Shown here in pieces: positions 12,237 to 25,600 of a DNA stretch of 64,000 nt (position 1 is its first letter; every line of letters begins with the position of its first letter). The notes under the pieces are model-generated. The model was not told the origin of the DNA. It made no database searches and saw nothing but the letters and a program-made list of their open reading frames with translations. Source of the DNA: Chrysoperla carnea (Eukaryota > Arthropoda > Insecta > Neuroptera > Chrysopidae); the NCBI RefSeq assembly GCF_905475395.1, contig NC_058339.1, forward strand, positions 90,034,520 to 90,098,519, read 5' to 3'. A program made the translations under genes and the position numbers.

Positions 12237-12823
12237 ATGTATTTAAAATTGAAGTTTCCCAGCAAAGCGTAAATAAATTTTTATCTTAATTAGTTTTCGT
12301 TTAGTTAACAATTTATTGTTTATTAGTATATTTTAACATTTGCGCAAATAATTCATGGTTTACGAATGATATTCAACCAGGTTTTACCAAAAAATAAGCT
12401 GTTTATTTTATTTTCCATAATCTGTTACATCTTTTACTGTATTGTATGTTTGTTTATTATGATATAGTTAACAGTTTTTTTTTTTTTTTATATAAACCAA
12501 CAGTTATAGTTACAGTAATAAAGTTAATTAATTACAGTTATGATATTTACTTTTTAGTTTAGTTACAGTTATATTATTTATTTTATTTTATTCTAATAGT
12601 TCTTCTACAGTCAATCCTCAGTCCTTTTATTTTTATTTTTTAAACCTACACTCTCTTGGCTTTACTATCTGTCTTTCCTTTTTGTATTTAAATACTTTTT
12701 CTTTCCTTAGAAATTTTTTGTTTTGGTTTTATTTTATAATTTTCTATTTTATTTATAGATAATTTATTAATTATATAGATTTACTACGTTCAAAAAGAAC
12801 AAATTCTAAAAAATTCGCTTTAA

Positions 12824-13080
12824 GGGACAAACTTTTATTGTACTGAAAAGTAGAAAATAATTTTATCTATGAATCACTCATACCCGACTATTTGTAAAAG
12901 CTTAAGGCGCTCAATTTAAAATACCAAAAATGAATCGGAACGCCTCATCTACTCCATATGCCTAATTATTTTTCGATTCATTCTTGATATTACGCGCCTC
13001 AAGCTTTTCAAAATAGTCGGGTATGATTGACTCATAGATAAAATTATTTTCTACTTTTTAGTACAATAAAAGCTTGTCCC
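12824..13080. mobile_element. TTAA-flanked MITE with long inverted repeats
   Basis: The 257-bp element begins GGGACAAACTTTTATTGTAC and ends in its near reverse complement GTACAATAAAAGCTTGTCCC. The arms extend for about 115 bp each. TTAA lies on both sides (12820-12823 and 13081-13084), a target duplication typical of piggyBac- or Kolobok-type elements. No coding sequence. Confidence 0.8.
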
Positions 13081-13084
13081 TTAA

Positions 13085-14068
13085 AAAGTATTATTATATA
13101 ACTAAAAAAAATGTATATATATCAAATATAGTGGAAGTGGTAGGAAAATTAAGACGCCACAACCTTACCATACATTGTCATCCAAACTAAACGTGCATGC
13201 AAAATTTCATCTCAATCGGAAACCAAAAAGTGGATCAAATTTGACTTTCAAGATTTGATTACAAGGTGAAACTAAATAAATGCTTTTAATTTGTATTAAA
13301 TGGGCGGGCTAAGTGTGGCCAAGTATAGTATAGCTATTAATGAATTGTATTAATAATCGCTGAAGACTACTTAAGATTAATGATAATCGCTGATCAAAAG
13401 TTATATTCAAATAAATTGCACGTGAAAGCAACTTCACTGAGTAAAATTTTTATGAAATATTTATCATTTACATTTTTGTATCAAAACTTATTATTTGAGT
13501 TTCTTAAAAATGGTGGAAGCGCAAATAAATGCATAATACATAATAAGAACCGATATGTTGTATAACTTAATTGCTCTTCCACCATTTATTGACTACAGTA
13601 AACAAACAGTACAAGTAGTGCAACCACATGAGTTTTAAATGAAATATAATTCTCTCGTCCGGTTTTTAAACGGGATAATTATGATAAAAATAGTAGTTTT
13701 TAAGAAAACATACTTTGGAAAAAATCGAAGTGTGGGAAGTTGTTTAAAAACCATCGAAAAGTTACGAAAAAAAGATTTTAATAAAAAATAAAACCCGGGA
13801 AAGTGATTTTGATAAAAAACCAAAAAAATAGTTTTCTCTTCAAGTATCGTTCTGGTAACCCGTACTATCAATTTGAGATAAAAAGTTCTCTATCTTTCAG
13901 TCTTAGGTTTTGAACTTGTTGTTGAATTGAGTTTTGCTTTAGAAAGATGAAACTGTAAGTCGTAGACCAATATATATGCTCTATAATGATTCTTTTTATA
14001 TTTTATCTACTAGTTAGTACCTTGTTAATGATATAAACAACCCTATTCTATACACAATACAGAGTGAA
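13085..14068. other. Gene-free stretch
   Basis: No gene seen. Positions 13655-13860 resemble 7390-7450 (CCGGTTTT..ACGGGA, AAAATAGTAGTTTTT.AGAAAA), a diverged unclassified repeat. The open frames of 61 codons (plus) and 78 codons (minus) have no recognisable motif. Confidence 0.4.
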
Positions 14069-14970
14069 CGACGGCTAACAACACTTTTCATTCACAACTG
14101 TCTAGAAACATGTAGTTTTGAGAAAAACGTGTTTCAAGTTTGAGTGACAATTCCAACTGAATAACTCGGATATAATATAATAACTTTGGACTAATCGGCG
14201 ATCCCGAATCCATACATTGGGCCTTCTTCTACTGGAATTCCTGGAAATAACGAGTCCTCAAGTCGTCCGGCAACATCTGTCGTTTTTTGTGTGATGTGTC
14301 CCACTCGGTGGGCCTAGATGCCGCGTCACAAAATCCACTGTATCTCCGAAAATAATTCGAATTTTGAAAAATCCGTTTGAGGACATATTTTTAAGGGTCT
14401 AAACTTTAAAAATATGCAAAAAAGACGATTTTTCAAATTTCTATATTAGAACACCGCCTTAACAGTTACGAACGAGAATTATAATTTAGTGCCTTCGCTC
14501 CTAGAAATTTTTGATAAGAGTCAGTCTTCATTTTTTAAATTATGAAATTTATGTTGTTTCGGGACACCAAAGGGTTTTTCTGTGATGATAAGCATCAAGC
14601 TAATATTTCGCAGTTACCTTTGTTTTGACTAGACTTTTTATCAATGAAAATTTTTGTATATAGTACGTTTTTTACGAAGGTTTTGGTCTTTAATCGCACG
14701 GAGAAGCATCAATTTTCAAGTTGTCGAACAACAGACATCCCATTTTCCGAGAAAACGATTTTTTCCATTTACTTTTTATATTTTATGCGATTAAAAAACC
14801 ATGGGAAACAAAATATACCACTTACAGTAATTTTCGTAGATAAAAAAGTAGGGTGTCTTATCAAACTTGGTGCTTGTCATTTCGAAAAAAAACATTTTGG
14901 TCTCTGGGACCACATATGAATAACAGACATTAGTTGATAAGACAATAATTTAAAGTGTTGTTAGCAGTCG
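14069..14970. mobile_element. Element of about 900 bp with 19-bp terminal inverted repeats
   Basis: The left end CGACGGCTAACAACACTTT is matched at 14952-14970 by AAAGTGTTGTTAGCAGTCG, which is its reverse complement apart from one mismatch. The interior has no convincing transposase. A plus frame of 91 codons (14644-14919) shows no family motif. It is probably a non-autonomous DNA transposon. Confidence 0.55.
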
Positions 14971-15414
14971 ATCGATTCAACTTTATGTATGTTTTTGTAT
15001 CGTGGTGTAATTCATTGGTTTCTCTTAGACGAGCTGTATAGAGTCTACAGAATAAAAAAATATTATAAAAAACAGTTTTCTGCTTATTTGATGTTTTTTA
15101 ATTAGCTGACATAAAACACTTTTAAAATACAGTTTTTTTTTTTAATAATATTTTTATTATTATTTTATATACTTAATTATTAATATAATAAAAAATATAT
15201 AACGTTCAGTAAAAACTAAAGACAGACGTTCAAAAACAGTCATCATAAAAATATTGTTCATCAGACACATTAAAGAAAAATATAAGTTCAAAGCAAGCTT
15301 TAGAAGTTTCAATGTAATATTATTACATTCATTTCTTTTTATGTTACAAAGTTGATTTTTATTAACTCTTTAGAATTGATTTATGCATATTTTATTAGCT
15401 TATATATAAACAAG

Positions 15415-16306
15415 TACCTGGATAACCGAGCTTTACTCGGTATTATTTGAGTATTATTTTATTTCGTCACCAATAGATGTCAGGAAGAGTCATATTTTGC
15501 AGTCAATGTTTCAGTTTTTCCTGAAAACATGGATAAAGAGGTAGCTAGATCGATTTTTATCTCCAAAAACCCCTGCATACTAATATTAACCCCCATTCCA
15601 CCATTTCCAAGGGTCTCGAGTTTTGCCAACAACTTTTGTCGGTACAATCGATAGTTTCCGAGTGACAGGGATTTAAACAATTAAATAGTTAATAACTTTT
15701 GTTTGCACCACTTTACGAAAAATCTAAGCACATATTCATAATCAGCGACCTAAAAACGTTCAAAAAATACTGCCTCTTCTCATCCTGGTTTTATTTCCTA
15801 CGAAACTCTGCGGAAGGATCATTAGGGTGGGGGAGAAAGTACTTTTTTATTACCCTCTCTAATCATTTGTTTTTATGACTATACTTGCTTGATACCCGCC
15901 CGCTTCCTGGGGCTCAAAAATAAAAATCCCTGCTTTATGGTATCCACTTTTCTTGATCTCACTTATCCCCTTCCATAACACTCGAATGGATTGTTTTACA
16001 CACCTAAAATATATGCACAGTTTTAAATTTTTTAAAGTGTAAAATCGAAATAATTCATTGAGCATATCAGAAAGTATGGCCATAAATTGTTTTACATTTA
16101 CTATTTTAAATTTTTACAGATATCTTTAATTTATGGTTCAAAATGATAATCATAGATGGAGCAGTAAAATGTCAGATTAAATTTATGATGTATGAGCTAT
16201 ATTATTGATATATTTCATTCAAATCCATTCATTAGTTTTAGCGTGAAAGCGTAACAAACAAACAAACAAACAAACAAACATTTGGCATTTATAATATATA
16301 GAGATA
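15415..16306 (+). mobile_element. Non-autonomous element, GAGCTTTACTCGGTATT type
   Basis: It begins TACCTGGATAACCGAGCTTT and passes through CAATAGATGTCAGGAAGAGTC. It ends TTTTAGCGTGAAAGCGTAAC, (AAAC)n, ATTTATAATATATAGAGATA. The front part recurs at 45037-45410 and the end recurs inverted at 11359-11458. Such start and end blocks are seen in non-LTR retroelement-derived repeats of insects, but I see no reverse transcriptase, so the class is unproven. Confidence 0.55.
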
Positions 16307-18384
16307 GGGATAGGGATTTAAATTCAATGAATTTACCTTCGATCTTCCTATTCATTTAAACCAATTAAGAATTATGCTAGCGTAAGATTTGCCCGTTTTT
16401 CAAATCATTATTTTCTATTTGCTTACCAATTAACTTAAAACTCTTTTAAAATATAAAATTGAACAGTAAAGCAGAAGTGTTTATATACCTCTGCGCTGGT
16501 AAAGTATTTAAACAAAACATTTAACTTCTTGGAAACTTTTATACAATTATATAAGAAGAATGAAACTAAAGAACATTTACCTAAAATACCTCAATTTATA
16601 CTTACTTCATTCACTAGGTAGACTTTTGGTGTAGGTGCAGAAGACACAACAACAGATGATGTTTAATAATAGAATTACGATAATATTATTATAATAATTC
16701 TTATCATTACCAGGAAGGAATTCTTATCATTACAAAACAATACATATAAGTATTTTATGGAGTTAATGTTCTATTAAATAATACTGAAATTGATCAAATT
16801 ATATTGAAGACGAAGTGAAAGGAAACCTGTTTAATTGCATTTATACAGTAGAACCTCAATAACTTGAACCTCCTTAAGTCGTAATTTGCAGTAAATCGGA
16901 AAAAAAATGCTGCCTCCTTCCGCTGAATCCATAAATATGCGATTTCTTGAATTATTTAGACTTTGAAACTCGAACAAAATTCTCTGCGAAGTATTGACAG
17001 TACATTTAAATTAAAGTGATGAGTAAACTAGGCAATTTGTATTACGTTAATGTAAAAAAATGCTCTAAAAATATCAAAAAAGCGTCAAAAACCAAAGTTT
17101 TCTTTTTGGAAAGCGCCGTAAGGAAATGTTTTTTTGCATAAAAAGAATCTGAAATAAATTTTCTTCATGATGAAAACTTTGTTGAAGCTCATTCACCGAT
17201 TAATTTTTGTACAATTAACATTATTGTTAGTTCTTCTATAAGGTACTGTGTTAAAAATCACAATTTTAAAATGAAATAATTCAAAATTTTCCACTGCAAG
17301 AGCCCCCAAAACTGTGTTTATTGTGATCAAACGACTTTGAATTATCATTTACTGCAAAAAAATGAACATGGTCCGAATCTATGATTTTTTTAAGGAATTT
17401 GGAATAATTGTTTTGTTTCCATTTTGAGTGAAAATCATCTTCTATTTGACCTAAAATTAACGAAAATCATATTCATTTAAACGTCCGACAAATAGTTTGC
17501 AACATAATGAGCTTCCAATTCTCATAATTTTGAGTTTTTGAAACGAGAGATCGCATTTTAACAGGCAGTTTTTTATCCAAATAGGAAACAAATAATTTTT
17601 TTACGATTTTTACGATTTTTTTATGTCATGTACTTGTGTTTAAGAGCTTTTGCGATTGAAGTACAAGTGTAAATATCAAAATTTGTGATGAATAGAATTT
17701 TGAGTTGTTTTTCAATTTATGATAGGTATAGCGCTTGGACTATTATTATACGACTGTAAAGAAACTTTTTAAAATAAAAATTTCTTCTTAAATTAAAATT
17801 TTAATCATGTTATTTAGCTCGTATATTATTTTCAAAATCTACATGCAATAAATTAAATTTTAGGTGATTCAATGCTTACTTTCCAAAACAAAAGATTCGT
17901 AAGATGAATAGCATTCCTAACAAATATCGTACCAACACTACAATAACAGTCGGAATTAGAGTTTTACCAACAATAATAATTTTACAATAGTATAGTTATG
18001 ACATAGAAAACAGGTAAGTAAGGAGATGAAAAACAAGGGCAAAGAGAGCACGGGAAAACAGACCACGGGGGAAATGGGTCATAGAGGGTAGACCAATAAA
18101 TTTTTTGTTTTAGCAAATTATTGATTTTGTTGATCAGTAGCTACTTGATTTTGTTGATTAGTTCTATAACTTTCTAGAATCTAATGTCAATTGTCAATTT
18201 CACAAACCAAATACAAAAAAAAAAAAACAAAACAAAATAAGTAAAAGAAGAAACTTATGAGGAATTATTTATTTGGCTTATTATATGGCCCAGAAATCGA
18301 CCAATGATTACGAAAGTATACTAATAATATAGGTACATCAAAACTTTTAACGTTTTTTCTAAATCAAACTATTTTTAATTAGCT
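16307..18384. other. Gene-free stretch with a pogo/Tigger-like terminus
   Basis: At 16846 the sequence TA then CAGTAGAACCTCAATAACTTG resembles the terminal inverted repeat of pogo/Tigger elements. No matching right end was found. The rest is AT-rich with no gene or recognisable element. Confidence 0.4.
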
Positions 18385-18520
18385 ATTGTATTAAAAAAAA
18401 AGTTTATATAAAATTATGTAGAGGTTATGATTTACAAAGTAAGATAATAAAACTCGCGAAAAATTTGATGTATGTGCAAAACACGTGAGCAAATCTCTCA
18501 TCACGCGCATAACGAGTAAT
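18385..18520 (+). repeat. Dispersed repeat shared with 57.9 kb
   Basis: AATTATGTAGAGGTTATGATTT through AACACGTGAGCAAATCTCTC recurs in reverse complement at about 57895-58015. Two copies only in this window; class unknown. Confidence 0.6.
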
Positions 18521-18714
18521 ATATTTGTCACACTGAAAACAATACAGAAAGATTGTATCTAAATAAATTCTGCAAATTTGGGGGGGGGGATTATTTAAAT
18601 AAATAAATTACATCAAAAATAGGATTATTTAACATTGGTCTTATGGTAAAACGATTTTTGGATGATAAGTTTTCATAGATTTCTCCAAAACTAGTCGGTG
18701 AAAATTAAAAAAAA

Positions 18715-19105
18715 AACTATTTAAATTAAAGTTAAAACCTTAATAAATAATTGAAAACAAAAAAAGAGCGTTGTGTCCAATTAAATAAGAATGTATGAGC
18801 ACGGTAGTGAGGACACAAATTTAAAAAAATATATATTTTCAATTTTGATGGTGAATTTATGTTATAACTTGAAAATATAAGACGAAAAGTATGAATAAAA
18901 TTTTTCGATATCTGGAGTCATTTTCTAAATATTAAAAATTGATAATTTTATTTAATTATTTAGCTTTCGATATTTCGAAAACCAAAGCAGATATCGAAAT
19001 AATTTATTCTCATTTTTCGTGTACATTCATGAAATTATAACAAAATTCATCATCAAATTTGAAAAGATGGTACAAATAGTTTCAACCCTAAATCTAAAAT
19101 TGCCT
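18715..19105 (-). repeat. Palindromic TTTCGATATC repeat, copy 1
   Basis: Related copies lie at 40842-41108 and 62715-63115. Shared blocks are GTATGAGCACGGTAGTG, GACACAAATTT, TTTTGATG.TGAATTT, AAATTTTTTCGATAT and its inverse, and GGTTGAAACTA. The centre is self-complementary, so each copy folds back. Non-coding. Confidence 0.65.
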
Positions 19106-19906
19106 TGGTATCAGTGTCACATGAGAAAATAAAAAAAATTGATTTCATCCTCCATGGTATAAACAATAACTTGCTATCAGAAAGTGAATAAGATGAGAGT
19201 TATGGATGCAAAGAGGGAATTATTATTATTCGGAGGAATTATTATTAATATGAAGGAATAATTGTATTAAATAATATAATAATAATGATGATGATTATTA
19301 TAATTTGAACAAAAGGACACATTAAATACTTACATCTACCCTATCACCGCTTACTTAAAACAGCTACACCTACAACATCTATACGAGTCACCCTTAAAAC
19401 TAAAAACAATAGGACCCATCTTACCTAACCTCTACCTACGTATAGGAGTACTTTTCATGGAAATTACATTTACACCAAAACACATTACCACAAATTAATT
19501 GAATGTGCTTTCACATTATTGTATTCATAAATTTTCACCTCCTGGCTATTTATAAAGAAAAGTTTAAATAACTCAGAAATGTATGACATTGGGCAAGAAA
19601 GTTTTAAAATAAGAAAATTTCAATTTCGATAGATCTCTAACCAGAGAGAAGAATGAATCTGGATTCTTATCTGACCGCAATTCACATCAATTGTTGGAAT
19701 CACTCCCAAAAAAAAAAAAATTTTAATACCCGTTTACGATTGTTTGATTTTCTTTGGACGCAAATTGGATCTTAGCCCCGTTTCGTTTATATTATCAATA
19801 AAAGGCACAAAACTGAAAATAGCATCGAGATTTTAAGGAGAAACAGGCTTTTAAGCAAAAGTTTAAGTGCTCGGCCTTTTACGAATTCATTTTAAATTTG
19901 AGATAA
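19106..19906. other. Gene-free AT-rich stretch
   Basis: Nothing recognised beyond ATT/AAT-rich low-complexity sequence at 19210-19310 and a short poly-A run at 19710-19722. Confidence 0.45.
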
Positions 19907-20415
19907 ACAAGTGAAAACAAACAATTGACTGAGTTAATTGTTGAAATACCAGGCATAGTCAGTGTTGATTTCTTTATCACATTACACATACAAACATGTG
20001 ACACATACATAACTATTTATCAAGTATAGTACATATTATAAAATTTCCGCCTAATTGGCGCCCTCACGGGTAAACAGTGATGTTTACGAAAAAATGTTTC
20101 AAACAAAAGTTGTTTAATTTTTGATAAGGAACATTTTTTACGTTTAAACTTTTGTTCTATCTCTGCGGACCCAAGACCCAGTTGACCTATGATGCTCATT
20201 TACGAACTTGACCTCACTTTTTAAGTCCTGAGTACGCTGTAAAAATTTTAGCTCGATATCTTTTTTCGTTTTTGAGTTATCGTGTCGACAGACGGACATA
20301 GGATTTTATGAACACCTATGACAAAATTTTTTTCCTAGCATCATTATTTTTAAGCGTTACAAACTTGGGACTAAACTTAATATACTATGTATATTTCATA
20401 TACATGGTATAAAAA
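19907..20415 (+). repeat. Family A element, copy 3 (internally deleted)
   Basis: Starts ACAAGTGAAAACAAAC and ends CATGGTATAAAAA. Relative to other copies it lacks about 20 bases near 20162 and most of the GGAC run near 20290. Two bases are missing near 20400, which truncates the hydrophobic frame. Confidence 0.85.
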
Positions 20416-20485
20416 GTGACACTGAATAAGAGATACGTATGTGCACTCATATCTACAATCTCTCTTGTACAGACAGTGTCACTTT
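20413..20485. repeat. Short inverted repeat next to family A copy 3
   Basis: AAAGTGACACTG at 20413-20424 is perfectly complementary to CAGTGTCACTTT at 20474-20485. It abuts the family A terminus. Confidence 0.7.
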
Positions 20486-20979
20486 CAGTGAAGACGTCTT
20501 GGAAAAACGTATCATAAGAAAAAAATTTCTTTTTAATTAATAATTTTACTCTAAAATGGTTTTGTCTAAAGTAGTAAAATTATATAATTTTTATTTTTTA
20601 ATACTCTCTGTCCGCTGTGCAAATGTAGACAGAAGACATTAGTAGAATTTAAACGAATATAATGGAATATTTAAATAAAAAAGTTAAGTACTAAGTTTAT
20701 ATGTGATGATGTTGATGTCTTAAAACTTTTAGGTATATAATGGAATTTTACTACATAAAAGATGAAGTCATAAAATTTTGAAATTATTCATTCACTTACA
20801 GAAATATGTTTCATTATATAGTGTCTCAAAATTATCGCACTAAGCAGCGTCATATGTAGAATAAAATTTGAAAAAGAAAGTTCTTTTTTAGTTTTTGAAT
20901 CTGGTGTAGGTATAGGACTATTAACGAGCTGAGACTTTCTCCATTATCGTTTGTAAATTATCGTTTAGTAAAATTCTGT

Positions 20980-21580
20980 CCGCCCGTCCGTACTTCAACA
21001 CGATAACTCAAAAACTTATTATAGTGAGATTAAATTTGACGTCATAAAGTTCAAAAAATTGTATTTTTGGGTAACACAGTCAAATTTTGTCCAATTTGTA
21101 TGGAATTTTTTTTGAAAGCCGCTGATTTTGGAATACTCTATTCAGTTGTGATGTTAATTTTTCGCTACAATACACTTTGTGCTAAAAGTCGGGACCGGGA
21201 ACCCACATCCGTGAAACCTATTATAGTGAGGTGAAATTTGACAACCAAATTGAAAAGTATGACCCAAATTTAGTTAGATTACATACTTTTTTTTGTCGAA
21301 ATTGGTTATAATTTGGAAGTTATAGAGCGAAATTAAATTTTTTGGATTTTGATGACGTTAAAAAGTTCAAAAAAGTGATTTTTTGGATAACACAGCCAAA
21401 TTTTATCCAATTTGTATGGAATTTTTTTTGAAATCCACTAATTTTAGGTTACTCCACTAATTTTGGGTTGTGATGTTAGTTTTTCGCTACAATTCATTTT
21501 TATGCTAAAAGTCGAAACCAAGGCCCCACATTCTTGAAACCTATTATAGTGAGCAAAATTAAATTTTTTGGATTTTAATG
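20980..21580. repeat. Two-unit tandem duplication, about 315 bp
   Basis: TTGTATGGAATTTTTTTTGAA, the CACAGTCAAATTTT/CACAGCCAAATTTT block and GCTAAAAGTCG occur at about 21090-21190 and again at about 21405-21510 in the same order. No coding content. The start resembles the CCGTCCGT..CACGATAACTCAAAAAC block of family A. Confidence 0.6.
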
Positions 21581-22590
21581 ACGCCGAAGTTAAAAAAATC
21601 TACAATCGAACTTTACTGAATTTTATGCTCTATTTAAATATCACTTTGCTTTTCTGATGCGATAATTTCGACACTCTATATCTTTGTATTCCAAATAATG
21701 CGAGATTTAAACACTTTTTGTTAATAAAATTTACTAATCTAAATACTTTTAAGATAAAATAAAATTTTTGTAAAATATACCTTGAAGCATGAAAACTGAT
21801 ATCATATTTCAAATAGGATTTGTTTATGTCTAGAATCATTAAATACAGGATATTTATAATTTTATGATGAAACACCATCGTTTAACAATTTAATAAAGCT
21901 TTAAAAAGGGAATATATAGTTTATTAAAGCTCCTCAGTAAAATGTGCATTAGTTGATAAATTTGAAATAATGGGAAATCAACTCATGATTACAATACATT
22001 TTTACTAGATGGTGCTTTAAAAGTAAATAAGCTTTTTTCAAAAAGCTCCGTGATTGTTTCAGCGTACATTTTTAGATACATTTATTGTTTATATTTTTGT
22101 TAATTTGGGAGTAAAATTACCTTACACAATTATTTTTATTCAAATCGAGAAAGAAAAAATTTATACCAAAAGATTCCTTGAAAATCGTGATATAAATAAC
22201 TCTTTATATAGGCAATATTTCGATCTAAACAACTCATTAGTTGCATACTCTAAAAACTCGCTATTCCAAACATAGATACCTAACTAAAAAGAAGAGTGCA
22301 GCACTTGATGAGGTCGCCATTGTTGGAGTTGGAGGAAAATAAATGCAACAGTGAGTATGGCTACTACATATTTCACAAATAGATGGTGCTGAAAGCGACC
22401 ATCACTAGCGCCACCACTTGATTGTTCAATAAAACACCCATACTTAGCTAAAGCATTGAACCATGTAAATAAATACGATACAGTCTAGTAAACGCTGATA
22501 GTATAGATGTCAATTTGTGAAACTAATGAAAAGTTGAATCAAATAAGTTGAAGTATAAAGTGAGACGTTTATCTGTCAAAAAATTGTTTT
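21581..22590. other. Upstream flank of Ocrl
   Basis: No second gene seen. Open frames at 21630-21878 (minus) and 22054-22275 (plus) are AT-rich and lack family motifs. Sequence at 22280-22430 has higher GC but no conserved frame. Confidence 0.4.
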
Positions 22591-22594
22591 ATTA

Positions 22595-22599
22595 TCAGT
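22595..22599 (+). promoter_or_regulatory. Candidate initiator for Ocrl
   Basis: TCAGT matches the arthropod initiator consensus and lies 72 bases before the Ocrl ATG. No TATA box is evident at -30. The transcription start is inferred, not shown. Confidence 0.3.
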
Positions 22600-22649
22600 G
22601 AAACTTGAGTTTTACTTACATTCTTATTTTGTTAATTATTTCTTAGAAC

Positions 22650-22667
22650 ATGGTTTGTAATAGGTAA
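22650..22667 (+). promoter_or_regulatory. uORF overlapping the Ocrl start
   Basis: ATGGTTTGTAATAGGTAA encodes five residues. Its stop TAA shares its last A with the Ocrl ATG (TAATGG). If the leader is transcribed as drawn, ribosomes would reach the main start by leaky scanning or re-initiation. AG|GTAATG just upstream could alternatively act as a splice donor. Confidence 0.4.
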
Positions 22668-25600
22668 TGGATTCACAGTCACAAAATGCGCTTGTAATTG
22701 TACAATCAAAGTTTTCGTGGGATGAAAATGTTAAAAATGTATCCTTTTTCACTTTATATTCCATTTTTCGGAAGTTTTCAAGTGCTGTATTTTTCTTAAG
22801 TATCTATGTTTAGGTATATATAGGTGCGATTATTTCAGAAAGTCACGAACAAGAAAAACGAATTCTTGCAATAGTTGAAAAAAATGGATCGTTAGGATTT
22901 TTTGTAATAATCAGTACTCGTAGTGAGCCTACAAGTATTTCGGATTTAACTATTGAACGTGCAATTCCCATTGATCGTGATTTTAAATTTGAAATAGGTT
23001 CGTGTTTTTTATTTTCACGATTTCAGTTGTCAATTGTATAATCTTCATCCAGTTTCATAGTATATCTCTGTGTCAAAAAAACGCACGCCTTCATACAGAG
23101 TATATAGGGTGTCACAAAAAGGTCTTTACAACGCTCTACGACATGTAGCTTAGCTCAAAATAAGTCGATTTAGCTAAACATGCCCTCGTAAAAGATGCTC
23201 CGTTTTGGCGCTATACGCACGGATAGCGCGACTTTGATGAAATATGGTGTAGTGACACTGTTTTTCATACAAAACAAATCATACCAACCTTAAGTAATAT
23301 CAATTCATGGGCGTAAAATGTGGGAGTTTATGGTAGCTATAAAAAAGATTTCAAAATTAAAATTTCAAAAGCGTTCAGCACCAAAACGGAGCCACTTTTA
23401 CAAGGGCATGTTTAGCTAAATAGACTTATTTTGAGCTAAGTTATTTGTGGTAGTAATTTGTAAAGATCTTTTTTCGACAGCCTGTATATACTATAATGTG
23501 CGTTTTTTCTGACACAGATTATACATCTAAGTTTGCGTGAATCTATATAATTCGGCAAAATTTTAATCATAGTTTTTTATTTCCAGAAGATACCGAACCT
23601 TTATATCGGGACGCAAATTTAATTCCAATTGTTATAAAATCATCAAAAATAAAATTAAATATTTGCCTGGATTCAAGTATACCCGCGTCAGACTTTGGTA
23701 CAGCATTATTTCAGTATTTAGATGGTAAATAAGACTTAAATTTTATTAGGACAGTTTTTATAGACTAAAATTTTTACTATTTTTCGCTCACAGCTCAAAA
23801 TTGAGTAAACGTTTGTACATAAGGAAAGTGAATTTTTTTTTTCTTTAACCGGAAATTATTATCTTAAGCTTGCGGTTATTTTATTGTTTTTAGAAATAAA
23901 AATTAATAAACATCGTGATTATTCCTGGATACAGAAATATAACGGCATTCGATCCAACATGGAAAGTGGCAGCCTAAATCCTTTCAATCAGGCAGAAGTC
24001 GGAGAGGTAATGCTTTTTTAAAGATTAAACTAATTTTAGATCCTAAAAGGTAAGAGATAGAAAAACACTTTTAATTAGAAAGTTTATCCTCATAAAAAAA
24101 CTAATATTTTTTATTTAATACATTTTTTCGAAAAACGCCAGCTATCGGAATGCAAAGTGTTAAAGTGTTCTATCTCTTACCTTTTATGATCTAAATTAAA
24201 CTATTAAAGCGACCCGCAAAACTAGACCCAATCTGATATCAGAACATGATATCCCCCATCAACTCTGGTGGATACATCTTCTGCCGATAGTCTAATTTAG
24301 TCTTGCAGTGTTCTGATAAACAATTCTAGCAGAAGTTAATTCTAAAAAATTCTAAAATATTTTGAAAAAGTATGAAAAAAAGCAAATTGCGTGTTTTTCA
24401 AGACCGGCATTCTTATTGGAACATCCTTTAGAGCAGCATTTCTAAATTTTAATAAACATATTATATAAACAGATCTGTGTTTAAAATGTCATGATAATTT
24501 TTTTGAAATAAAAGTTTTTAATTTTTCAGATGGACTCACCGGATATTGTTATTCCACGCCAGAAAATAGCTCAGGGATGTGTGAATGGAACAGCGCGTGA
24601 TGCTATTTTTCGCTATCAAATGGCTATGAAAGAAAATGATTACACTCATTTACAAGATATTAGGTAATTTTCCTTATAAACTTGGAAAATGATTGGCATA
24701 AGACATAATTTTGTAATGAATGACTTAATTTATCTATGCCATCCATGCCATTCAAGTCGTAAAAATATCTACTTAGGGAGCATCCATAAACAACGTGGCC
24801 CGGTTAAGAGAGGAAGAGGATTGGTCCAAAAGCTACTCTGAGCTACGTTAAGGGAAGGTGGTAATGAAGTCAAGCTAATAATTTTCGCAAGTGTCCGCCT
24901 TCGATTATAAAAAAAAACTACGTTGCATTCGAAGGGCATAGAATAGGCTACGTCAGGTAGGCCACCTGGGAGAGTGGAGTTCCAAGGAGGCTGGAATTGA
25001 ATCACGTTGTTTATGGAGGCTTCCTTATTTTAGTCAACATTGAAATACTTTTCAGCTTCCTCCGACATGAGCAAACTAAACAGAAAAGAATTACGTAGAA
25101 ATAACTAAGCTGTATATTTTTCAGCGTATTGGTGGCGACATGGAATGTAAATGGTCAACCTCCGGTAAATGTTTCGCTACGGCCATGGCTTGCTGCTGAT
25201 GCAACGCCACCCGATGTTTATGCAATTGGTTTCCAAGAATTAGATTTAAGTAAAGAAACATTCATATTCAATGAGACACGCCGCGAAGAAGAATGGCGAG
25301 AGGCTGTTGTTAATTCATTACATCCTGGTGCTCGATACCGTCAAGTGGCTTTAGTACGCTTAGTTGGTATGATGTTAATTGTGTTTGTACGCTATGAATT
25401 ATTTTCATATGTTAGCAATGTTGCTACTGACACCGTTGGAACTGGAATTATGGGAAAAATGGTGAGTAATAGTTGTATAGTAGCGCTCAAATCTCAAATT
25501 AACTGATTGATTATAGATTTGGGAAATCGGAAATTGTCAAAGAATATGGACGGGAATTATTTTCTGTTTGTTTAGTCAGCGAAATTGTATTTGTTTAATT

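Noticed and set aside
16846..16980. Complete pogo/Tigger element
   Set aside because: Only one terminus resembles the family. No matching opposite end and no transposase were found.
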